Below, piece after piece: positions 47,931 through 59,069 of a stretch of DNA of 64,000 bases. Numbering within the stretch: position 1 is the stretch's first letter; each line of letters starts with the position of its first letter. Made by a program: the position numbers and the translations under genes. The DNA is from Leptoclinus maculatus (Eukaryota; Chordata; Actinopteri; Perciformes; Stichaeidae): contig JAVDOI010000011.1 of the NCBI GenBank assembly GCA_032191485.1, positions 22,855,887 through 22,919,886 on the forward strand, written 5' to 3'. Below the pieces are notes generated by a model. The model saw nothing but the letters and a program-made list of their open reading frames with translations, was not told the DNA's origin and did not search any database.

Positions 47931-50430
47931 ATAGGATGGGTTGTGATGGAATGACTACGGACAAACAGATAGGAGAGGATGGCGTCTGTCGACTGCTGTG
48001 AATTGTAAAGGTCCTGGGTGTCCATTGGGTCAGGCAGACTCAGACTGTAGATGCCAACACTAGGCTACTTGGGTATCAAGTATCAATTCAATCTGTCTTA
48101 TTTTGCAGAATTGATTAATTATATGTGCATTACACCACTCCACCCGAGTGGTTTCGGGTAAATTGACGAATCAAAGACAGAGAGTGGACTCAAACCATGA
48201 CAGAAATATGTACTCTGGCTGCTTTTAATATACAATGGATCTCTCAGTGACTCCAGAGCATCCATTATTTTTGACAGATGCCTAGACTCAGCAATACATC
48301 ATTCATCATTACTGCAGCACTTTTAAAGTTTCCTCTTTGCAAAACACAACTCTACTCTAAAACAATAGAGTGCATTCACATTCACGGCACCATGTTGTGT
48401 ACTTGCGTTTGGTCTATTTGTTTTATTCCCACAGATTAAACACACATTGCTTCAAGCTTCGGTGGCTTTTGACTTAACTTCGACTCGGCAGTAACATCTG
48501 TACTTCGCTGTTCGGAGTTTAAGCTGACTTGCAGCTACACTTTTGTGCTGTGTGTGTGTGTGGAGGGGGGGGGGCTGCAGTCCCTTTGATTATGTGCACA
48601 TGCATGCTTGAGTTTTGACATTGTGCCATGTGCATAATGCATGTTGGTGTCTGTGAGCAATGAATGACAACATTGTGTGCTTATTTTCAATGACACACAA
48701 CATGCACCCTGCCTTTGCTTAACACATTCAGACACTTTCCCTCACACACACACATACACACACACACACACAAACTGAGTGATTCTCTAGTCTGACATAA
48801 TGGGTGTGCCATGACAAGCAGCATAGAGTAAAAGTGGATACTCCTTGAACAATATCCTTTGAGTATGCTGTCATGCATTTAGTGCTCCATATCTCTTACA
48901 TTATAAATTTCCGGACCAAAGTCTGGGTCTTTTTCATCTTGCACCTTGTGATTTGGTTCAGATGTACGGCAACCTTTTGTTCAGTGGAGTCGATACGAAG
49001 GCATCGCTTCATTTGTCATGGAATTATTCAGAGCCACTTTTCCTCACTTCCCTTCATCTCCTCTCCCATGGAGGAGGATAACGTGGGAAAACCACATTTT
49101 CTACCGGTTTCGTTTATTGTGTAAGGAAATAGCTCCTGATGATTCCCGCGTTGAGTCGTCACGTCGCAACATCTCTTGGATTGTAGTTAAAGCATTGCTG
49201 AACACTTTGATCAGATATGGTTCCTTTGTATCCTGCATGCAGAGCTTTGCTGTGTTTTATTAAATGGATGGAATGAGAATCAGAACATACAAAGTGCTAC
49301 AGAGAGGTCTACAGAACTACAGTGGTGTGTTTTTCCTTAAATACAATACTAATACTAATACTTTTCTGTTGCTTGTCCACATTGATCATGGCTAACACAA
49401 TGCTGTTCATACATATTAACAATAATAACTGTAAACATGCAATTACAACACAGCCAAAGGATCACATTCTGGCAGTGTTGTAAGCAAGACCATTGAAACC
49501 GAGACCAAGTCACGTCCAAAAACAGACCGCTGCGAGTGACACACCCGTCTGACTCTCCTCAAATTGTTCTGAAAAATCCATATTTCCATAAAAACACCCA
49601 CAGAAGACTCCTCCTATTCATTCACTTCTTTTACAACCTACTATACTGTATAGGAATGTTCCAAACAACAAATATGCTTGACGTTTAAACAGAAGTTTAA
49701 ACTAAGACTAGTCTACAAGTAAGAAAACAATCAGGAATCAAAATCGATCACAATTTAATATTTAAATTTGAAGAAGCGAGATCCGAGATTTGGAGCAATA
49801 TTGTTGCCTCGCAACGGCTCTCAACATGGCCTCTCACAGCTAACATGCAGCCACAGCCACTATATCTTTACATAGCAAATAGCTGTGGTTAAAACACTGT
49901 TTATTCTCCTGCATGCATCCACATTAACGGGGCAATCTAGCACGACGGCGCCACAGACAATCCAAGCTACATTCGAAAAACCAGTCCAAACTTTGAATGA
50001 ATTTGGGAAAGAGGAGGTGGTGGCAGATGGGTGCTGGGAGAGCGAGGCGGGTTGGAGGTGAGTCAGGAGAAGCTAATGAGTTCAGATCAGAGTGAAGAAC
50101 CGCTGCTGCTGCAGGAAGAGCAGCAGCTCTCCACGGCAACAGCAGAGACAGCTGTATGCTAACCCCTGGAACTAAAAATACAGCAAAACTTGTGTTTTCA
50201 AGTTGACGCAAATTAAAAAATTCCAGGGAGCAGAAGTCATGATGGGAAAAAATAGACAAAAGATTTGATTGGTCTTTTCCTACACAAGGAAGTTTCATGT
50301 CTACCTCCCGTTGTATCCCCGTGCTGTTGTTTTTGGATCATTATCAGAAAAGTTACAGAAATGAGCAGAGAAGCAAACTAACATATGGGGACAGAAGAAC
50401 TCAGTGAAGCAATATAAGCATGAACCAAGA

Positions 50431-50433
<3 letters not shown>

Positions 50434-50499
<66 letters not shown>
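50434..50499. repeat. (TG)n microsatellite
   Basis: About 66 bases of TG, preceded by TTTG. Confidence 0.99.
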
Positions 50500-50500
<1 letters not shown>

Positions 50501-51766
50501 AGCCTGATGCTGTGCACGCTAACTGTTGGGAGGCCAATTTATCTCAGCCTGTTTAGGGAGCCAGAATATCTCTAGCTCTTACTGCTTTTCCTTCTTCATG
50601 CAGCCTATCTCTCTCTCCATTCCTCTCCCTCTCTCCGCCTCTTTTCTCTCCGTTTCCACAAACATACAGGCAAAGCTTAGGGCCAATTCTCGGGGCCATT
50701 CCAAGCCAACGCTCGTGACCCACAGCGAGATCTCTGTGTATCTGCATGTGTGAATGTATAAATTGTATCCGCTGTGAGTTTTACTGTGTCACGGTACTTC
50801 AGCATCCCAGCAGCAGCGCTTGCCATGAAGGATTCCTCCCTCTCACGTGGTGCAAACGGGGATTTGTTGAACCTCAGCTCCGTATATTGCTCACACTGTA
50901 AACGATTTCCAGTGAAACCAGCCCTTAAAAACATCAGTGCATGCCAGGCCCTCGGCTAAAACATCTCTGTCCTTCACCCTGTAGTTAGGTCTGTGTCTCT
51001 TGGCAGCGGGTTTTATCGCCGTGCTTTCAACATTAAATGGAGATTAAAGACAAGACACGGGCAGAGCCTGCAGATCAGCTGCTGGCTACGATGTTGATTC
51101 CAGCAGAAACACACTTGGCTGAAAAGAAGAGTTGGAAACAGACCCAAAGTTGGCTGTGAGATTGAGGAAAAACCTGCGACAGGGAGGATGTATTGTAAAT
51201 GTCACCCTCTCAATGTGCTTCATTCAAAGCTTCTCACTGTTAGATTTTTTTATACATTTGCAGCTTTTAATTAACCGCTGCACCCGAGGGACGTGTACGC
51301 TTTGTGAACGCTGGGGTAATCGCTTGTGTTTACAATGCTGCTCATACTGTCAATTATTAGCCCCGGGATGTTCTTGGGTCTAGACTAATGGCGCAGCGCT
51401 CGCCACGCTTTATCGCTTGTCAGGGACACTTTAATTAATTTGCCCCAAAAATAAAGTAGAATTAGAAATGTCAGAGAGGTATTTCTTTGCTAGAAATGCA
51501 CACAGACAAGTTGGGGAATTGAAGACAGACGACGCTCTAGAAACGCCACCAAAGGACAACGAATGAGCACGAGGAGTGTTGCAGCTCTTATTCATGTTTA
51601 CCATTTTTACTGCTATTTCTACATCACCTTATATTATATTAAATTGGTAAACCAGCCTTTCCAAAGACATGTACGTTTGATAAATCACAACTTCATTTTA
51701 TGCAAGTGAGATACTTCATAAATGAGCCCCCAAAAAAATGCATTCAGGCTGAGTTAACAATCTTGT

Positions 51767-51777
51767 TTATATATATT

Positions 51778-51823
<46 letters not shown>

Positions 51824-51833
51824 TATATATATC
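51767..51833. repeat. (AT)n-rich microsatellite
   Basis: AT alternation broken by TTTAT and AAAT interruptions. A shorter TA run lies at 53325-53353. Confidence 0.97.
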
Positions 51834-52227
51834 ACAATATTGCAGGTTTATTTTCAAGATATGAAATGACCTATATCCCGCTAGATTTTGGCCATATCAC
51901 CTCGGCCTAATCTCCCCAGGTCATGATCGTCGGAGAGAAGAGGGGTATAAATGAAAACGTTACTATCTCCGACAGTCTTTTTGTTTTTCTGATGCTACTA
52001 GCAGTAGTCAAAGTCAGAAATGTTCGCGTCCTCTGCATAAGGGCTTTAAAATATACAGATTTGTCTCACGGCTGGAAGACAGGAAGCTTAATGAGGACAC
52101 ATCCATTACGCGATTTCGGTAAAAAGAATTCCAGTGTAATGAAATGTTCATGACAGTTGAACATATAGGATCCCAATAGATACGACTAGTTCTACTAGTA
52201 GTTCTACTTTTTCTTACTGCTGCTCAC

Positions 52228-52513
52228 TGGGACTGTGGCTCAGTGGTAGAGCAGGTCGTCCTTCAATCAGAGGATCGGTGAGTTCGCTCCCCAGCTCCGC
52301 TAGTCCATGTCGATGTGTCCTTGGGCAAGGCACTTAACCCCAAATTGCTCCTGCAGGCTGTTCCTGCCGTGTGTGAATGGGTTTGAAGGATTAGTTAGTC
52401 CTCATGGTGAGGTGACACCTTGCATGGTAGCCCCTGCCATCAGTGTATGAATGGCGGTGAATGATGGCATGTAGTGTTAAAGCGCTACACAAGTACAATC
52501 CATTTACTATTTA
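52228..52513 (+). mobile_element. tRNA-derived SINE
   Basis: The head resembles a tRNA gene: a polymerase III box A (TGGCTCAGTGG, 52236-52246) and a slightly degraded box B (AGTTCGCTCCC, 52281-52291) at normal spacing. The body carries GTCCTTGGGCAAGGCACTTA, ACCCCAAATTGCTCC, GCCATCAGTGTATGAATG and AAGCGCTACA, motifs I recall from an abundant teleost tRNA-derived SINE, ending in a CCATTTACTATTTACT tail. It is not a functional tRNA gene, because the cloverleaf downstream of the anticodon arm is replaced by the SINE body. Confidence 0.85.
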
Positions 52514-52849
52514 CTGATGTTATCATATTCATTTCAATAATCCTCATATTTGCCAAGTGAAAAACAGACGACTGACAACATCTGCCACAAATGAATGAGG
52601 AATATCACATGTGTTACCTGCTTTAAGAAACCTGACCCGCTTGCTCCACAAGTCCAAAATAAGCTTTGATTGTTATTATGATGAAGTGTTCTGTGACACT
52701 GCTGCTGTTTGGTCTTTGAATGGTTCTGTGTGTCCATTAACAACATGCAGTTGTTAATAATGTGTATGTGATCACAGAGTCGTATAGTATTACTGCTGTA
52801 GCCTGGGGGGGGTGAGCCCCAGAATAGATCGCACAGATACTAAAGCAAA

Positions 52850-52890
<41 letters not shown>

Positions 52891-53323
52891 ATGAAGCACA
52901 TGCACGGTCCGCTGGGTAGAACAGAGCTGATCAGGTCAGAGCAGGGATAACTCTGGGTCAGTGGAGGAGAGAGAGAGGGAGATGTGGGGAGGAACAGAGG
53001 GGGGGGGGGGGGGGGGGGACACACACAGGAAGAGAATCAGGATTCAAATAGAAAGAACAGCAGAGTAATATAAATACAGTAAATGCAGATGGAGGGTATT
53101 AATGAAGAACTGGTCTCTTGTCATTGTGAGCGTGTGTGTATTCTGGTGTTGGCATAAAGCTCAAAGCAGAGCAGCCGCATTGAGCCGCCGGCATGGCTGT
53201 AGGCCCGTCTAGTCTTGTTATATTTCAAGGTTCAATGTTGAGAGATGAAATATAGATAGAACGGGGAAAAGATGTCAATTCAAACTAACTGCACTGTACA
53301 TTTTTTTGTTGTTGTTTTCACAG

Positions 53324-53357
<34 letters not shown>

Positions 53358-53424
53358 CTTCTCAACAGCTTCTTACTGTATAAACTATACACAGTAATAT
53401 TACTGTGAATACTAACTAACTGAC

Positions 53425-53665
53425 CGCAACAAACAAACTCCCCCATCTTCAAATGAAGCTGTCCTTGATTTAAGTGCAACATTTAGTTTTTTTGTAAGTT
53501 TTAACATCAGAACTGAAGAAACTATCCTTCAGACTCAAGATGATGTATTCTAGGGTAAGAACTTAACTTTAGTCTAGCATCATGCTAGACTAAAGTTAAG
53601 TTCTTACTTATTAAATCAAGGACAGCTTTTTATTTGAAGATGGGGGATAGTTTGTTTCTTTGCAT
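53425..53665. mobile_element. Fold-back (long inverted repeat) element
   Basis: The left arm (about 53425-53473) contains CCCCCATCTTCAAAT, AAGCTGTCCTTGATTTAA. The right arm (about 53610-53665) is its near-exact inverse complement (TTAAATCAAGGACAGCTTTT, ATTTGAAGATGGGGG, AGTTTGTTT). A second, perfect inverted repeat sits between them (53555-53607). No coding sequence and no clear target duplication were seen. It could be a fold-back MITE or the product of an inverted duplication. Confidence 0.65.
53555..53607. repeat. Perfect 53-nt palindrome (26-bp arms, 1-nt centre)
   Basis: Arm 53555-53580 begins GTAAGAACTTAACTTTAGTC and ends AGCAT. After a single central c at 53581, the arm 53582-53607 is its exact inverse complement, ending GTTAAGTTCTTAC. 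It could extrude as a cruciform or form a very stable RNA hairpin in the intron transcript. Confidence 0.97.
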
Positions 53666-54388
53666 CCGGTCGCCTGTTCTGTCGCTTTATTCAGAACAGA
53701 CCCGTTTATTTAGTTGTGTTGTATAATTGTTCTGTATTATTAATACTGTATTGTTCAAATCGCACGATACATTTTCTACTTTTTATGCAGTTTTCTTCAG
53801 TTGTCCCTTTTCTTATTTTACACCGACAGCTAAATAACAGTATTTTATTGTGATAAATACAGCGGTATATTGTTTAGGTTATAGCGCTGTAAAATAAATG
53901 ATTTCATTAATGTTTACACCACAGAAACATGAAGCATATTGCTTGTATGCAAGACATAATTAATGCAAATGTATATTTAAATGTCAAACAGCAAAGTCAG
54001 TGAAAACACTGATTTAATTGACATTGTTGAATGAAAAAATAAATAGAGCTGGAAAACATGCAGTGCAATAATAGGTTAGGACATCTGAAAATAAGTCAAA
54101 ATGAAACATGTTAACAATATTAACTTCATCTTCTATAAAGCCAGGCTTGATCCTGCACTTAAGCCTCGATTCCTCTCATTATCCAAGGAATCCATTCTGC
54201 CCTCTGAAATGATCAAACGATAGATTCTTGGAGAACGCTAAAGACCTTTTATATTGTTTTTAAGAAAGGAGAAGGACAAACAGACTGAACTCTCTTATCT
54301 TGTTTTTATATTCGTCATGTCCCACAGTGAAGAGCTCCATCAGCCCTGAGCTGCCTTCAGCAGCAATCTGCTACCTACCGCACCACGG

Positions 54389-54391
<3 letters not shown>

Positions 54392-54463
<72 letters not shown>
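54392..54463. repeat. (TG)n microsatellite
   Basis: 72 bases of TG. Confidence 0.99.
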
Positions 54464-54465
<2 letters not shown>

Positions 54466-55725
54466 AGATAGTGGGTTTTTGTGTGTTTGCCCGCAAGCCT
54501 GCACGTACAAACAAGAGTATAGGAGTATTCTGATGTATCTGATGCTGTGTGTGTGATTGTGTCTTTAAGTGTGTAATACAGGGAGGAAATGAAAATGTGT
54601 GGACAGCTGCTTGTACACGTTAGGAAAAAGATAATAAAAGCAAACCAAGGATAACAGTCAAGGGATATCATACGTTTTGATTTGAATAATTTGTCCCCAA
54701 TATGTCTGACGGAAATAATCTGCTGGCAGAAATTTAAATGTACTAACAAATTTGACTCTAAACGTGCAATATAAGTGAGATCTACATGCGTTCTAATCAC
54801 AGAGAATGTGCACCAGCTCTGTTCAATTTAGATAGCTGTCGCTAGTGTACTCAATCACTATATGCTTCAGCAAATATTGATTCAAATATAGTGTTGTAAA
54901 AAAAACGTTGCTGCATGTTGTTGGCTGTAAAGTTTGTTCTTTCTAATCTGCATTCTTTTGGTAGTGATTTTACGTTTGCAGACACATTTCCAATGTCTGA
55001 ATAAACTAATTAGAATGTTGCTAGTTGTGCCCAGCTCTACGGCCTACAAACTAACATCTCTGAAGTCTTTCACATCCCTCCTGATATTTTTTTTATCTTT
55101 CCTTGAAAGGTGCAATATAGAAACAAGCAAGGTTATCTGTGTAAAGAAATGGTGGAGTAATGTCTACCAGAGTAGAGAATGAAGTCGAATCTTATTATTT
55201 TTAGGGTATTTTCGTAGATGGCTCCCAACTTCCCACCTGACTAGTAGCTAAGTGAGTCCTTTACATCGGATCAAAAGATTCAGTGTAAAGGTCACACAAT
55301 TGCAATGCCTCTTCCCAAAATCGACAGATATAACTGTGTACAGACGAATCTGTGAGCTTACATTTTATTTGCTCTTGTGACTTTTAAAGAAGTAGCCCCA
55401 ACGCAAACAGAGACAGAAATGAAGTGACGTGACATTCATTATTTCGAGGTGGAGACACGAACCTCAGAGACTATATCTTAAAATATTGACGAATTAAATC
55501 AGAACTTGCATAGTCGCTGCATCCCTCGGCCTGAAATATTTAACTTCAATGAACATCATACATCATGATCCCCGCCAAAATAAAATCTCACTCCAGGTTG
55601 TTGAAAATTGGCCCTGGTTTTCGTGTATGTGCATTCAAACTAAGCTATGCTTAAACATTGGTTCCTACAGGTACATTGAGGCATTGCTGACACTGTAGTT
55701 GCATAGGTGTATTGAGATTGATTGC

Positions 55726-56345
55726 TTAACCCTTACATACTGTTTATATTTGATACCTTCACAGTATGGTCCGGGTCAATTTTGACCCGGACCAAGAATT
55801 CCCTCATAGTAAGTGTCTATACCACATTTTAAACTACAGATCTATTTAGAATGTCTAAATAGCTTATGTCTCATTATTAAATGTATGATTAATCCTTAAT
55901 AAATGTTTCAGAGAGCAGGGAGAGTGTATTTTTTAAGTTTTACAACATTCGTTTTTAGAGAAAAACCTCTACTATTACACATTATCATGTCCTGTTTTAT
56001 ATAAGACATGAAAACATAAAAGCCACAATGACTTAAATATATTTTATTGAATTTGAAAATGGCATGAACATTCTGGAACTGTTGGAATTTATAATATAAC
56101 CATGTTTAATCATTGCAACCATTAAATGCTGTCCCCACTGCTATATCATAAGAAATCATAATTATCAATATTAATTCAACATTTACCACTAAGAACACAA
56201 AACATTACATAATAAAATAAATAAAATCAGTCAGTAATCAGAGCTTTCTTCCACGTTGTCTTCCTGCTCTGACACATCCTCCAAATCACTCTCAACCTCA
56301 GATCAAGGGCCTGTTGCACACTGAATCTTGCTGCCATGATGTCAG
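55726..56345 (-). mobile_element. piggyBac-like deletion derivative (one end seen)
   Basis: TTAA (55726-55729) is followed by CCCTTACATACTG, which fits the TTAA target and C-rich terminus of piggyBac elements. A 26-nt subterminal palindrome lies at 55768-55793 (12-bp arms beginning GGTCCGGGTCAA). At 56337 a minus-strand ATG opens MAARFSVQQALDL, and a one-base frame shift then gives an acidic stretch (EVESDLEDVSEQEDNVEESS) and a stop near 56231, resembling the acidic N-terminus of piggyBac transposases. The catalytic DDD domain is absent. The other terminus was not found, so the assignment is tentative. Confidence 0.45.
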
Positions 56346-57137
56346 TCTCTGAAATGGCAGCTCAGGTACCTTTATAATGTTATGACCAACTCAAATTGAT
56401 TCAAATTTGTTACTTTGTAGATTATTTGATAATATTGCAGGTGCAGGTGCTTGTGCTTGCAGGTGCAGATCTTGTGTCTGTGACAAGGCACCCTCTGACC
56501 TGTGGATGACCTCTGTTCCCTTTGTGCACCATGATCACTCCTGTGTTGTTTTACTATTTCACTGTTTCGAGGCTCCCCCAGCAATTGTATCATGCAATCA
56601 ACATTTACTTCATAATGATAAGTTAAAGCAAAACATCGCGTCTATTGCCACCTCAAATTTGGGCAAATTTGAACACTCAACTGTTTGTGTTTATGTGCCA
56701 CACAAACCAATGTACCACCTGTATCCACAGACTGAAACACACTCACTCCGACTCTTCTTTGCCTCAGTTCATGCCATCTACAGCGAATTAACATCTGTTC
56801 AACTCCACTTCTATCTGTTCATTGACCTCGTCTTCCATTGTACCGGCTTTTAAAGTTATGTCACTGTCATTCTGAGCATTTTCCAAATCTCCTGTGGGTG
56901 ACATCATTGTCTAATCTTTTTCCTCTGCACACTTTGTCACAAGCAATTCACATTATAACCTCTCTCTCTCTCTCTCTCACTCTGTTGCCTTCTCTTTTCC
57001 TTCGTCTTTTTCCACCCAGAGCCATTTATCAAAAAAGTCTCATCCATATTTCAGATGCATTTCAAAGTAAAATGTGTGTTAGCAAAGTACACAGCATTCA
57101 GGCTAAATTTAACACTGCTGAGAATGTCTGTGTTATG

Positions 57138-57237
<100 letters not shown>

Positions 57238-57638
57238 AAGACAGGACGTGAGATGGGGTGAGAGAAAGAGAGAGAGAGACAAAGAAATAGAGGGGATTTG
57301 CGGTGGTGCAAAATATTTGTAACCTCATTGGAATAATGCTAAGCCTAATGCAACATTACATCCCCTGCATGACAGTTTTACACGCTCACACACCCTCTCT
57401 CTAGGACGCAGGATGCATTCAAATATTCTTTGTTTTCCCTTCCAACCCCCTGTCTACATCTGTTACAGCCCGTCTCTCCACCTCCCTCTATCTCTCCTCT
57501 CTTTCCTCCTCCCTTGTTTTCTCTCCCTCCCTTTCTTTTCTTTTAGTGTTGTTCTTCCCTTCATCTCTCTTATACTTTCACTCTCTCTTCCTCCGGTTCC
57601 ATCTTTCTCTCGCTCTTTCTCAATTTGACACACCGCAT

Positions 57639-57672
<34 letters not shown>

Positions 57673-57778
57673 TGTACATGCGTTAAGGGCCCATGACCTA
57701 GTTAGAGTCTCACCTCCTAATTCATTGTGAAATTGGCTCTGTTCTCCAAAGACAGATGGGCTCGATGAGGTAACTACT

Positions 57779-57816
<38 letters not shown>

Positions 57817-59069
57817 GACACCTACTATTAACATGACTCTGCAACTTAACTAGAACGCGAGACAGAGAGATGGCAGGAGACAGAGAAGGACAAACAACAT
57901 TATAAGAACAGAAGATGTGTGTGTTTGTGAGGCAGAACTCATTTATTCAAAAGTCAAAGCTCAGGGTGTCATTCGCGGTTCCATTTAAAATATGGGACCA
58001 TCATCTTAGCAGAACAGTTTGCAAACGTCTGTGGAGAGTTGTGTAACTGTATTTCAATCCGTGTAACCAGATTTGTAAATGGGTATTGCTTAATGAATTT
58101 GCCGCCCGCTATTCTCCCGGTGAAGTAGTCTGCTAGCTGATTTGGAGACTCTTTTACATATTGACAAGTCTGATTACAAATAGATTCTAAATACACATTG
58201 GCAGATCCCTTTGCACATTAACACATCTTATGTGAACACGGATTGAGATACAGTTACATAACTCTCCACACACATTTGTAAATAGTTCTGCTACAATAAC
58301 GGCCCCATATTTTAAAGATACATGATACCAGTGTTTAGCACACATCGCCTGGGTTTGCATCCCCAAACCATCCCATGGTACTTGGGATCAGTGCAGAGTA
58401 TATAAAAGAAAAAGTCATGTATGGTGGTACCGGTAGTGATGTAGATGACTGAATGTTGGGGCTGAACATGTTCTCTCAACTCTAATCAAATCTAAAACTC
58501 AATCTTCACCTGCTTTCTCACGGAAAAATGAAGTTTCTCAAATACATCTCAAAGGTCTGACAGGCCTTAGTGAAGTCCCTTAGTGATTCAGAGATAAACC
58601 TGGACACCTGGAAGATTAGAGCTCATTCTCAAACTAGGATAATACTCATATGCGGAAGTTTAAAGTACTGTTTTAGACGTGTAAAAATACAGTAATCACA
58701 GGCTGTGATGACGTAAAGCTGTATCTAAATGTCAGAGGAGGAACTGAGAAGGTTTTGTGAAAATTCACACCTTAGGTGCGAAGACGGTTCAAATTCAGTT
58801 TTAGAGACAAAATGTTGTTCTCAAAAGCACCCTGATGAAGTTTGACAGCATGCAGGTACAGCGGGGCAAACCGAACTGCTAAATGATGATGGAAATAAAT
58901 TGAATGAGTCATGTCAGCCATCATTACTTCTAAACTATCACTAACATATTCTAGGATCCTGTTCTTCAGATTGCAGTCTATTGCTTAAATGTATTGCACG
59001 GCTTTGACCGTGACAGAAGAGACTTCTTAGCGGACCGTCTGCACCTCTGCTAACCCTAACAGCCAATGT

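Noticed and set aside
52236..52310. A functional tRNA gene
   Set aside because: Box A and B are present but the acceptor and T arms do not close and the body is SINE sequence.
53390..53407. TAATATTAC nonamer inside an 18-bp palindrome, resembling a rolling-circle replication origin
   Set aside because: The nonamer is AT-rich and falls beside a TA microsatellite; no replication-protein sequence is nearby and the stem is only four bases when the nonamer is placed in the loop.
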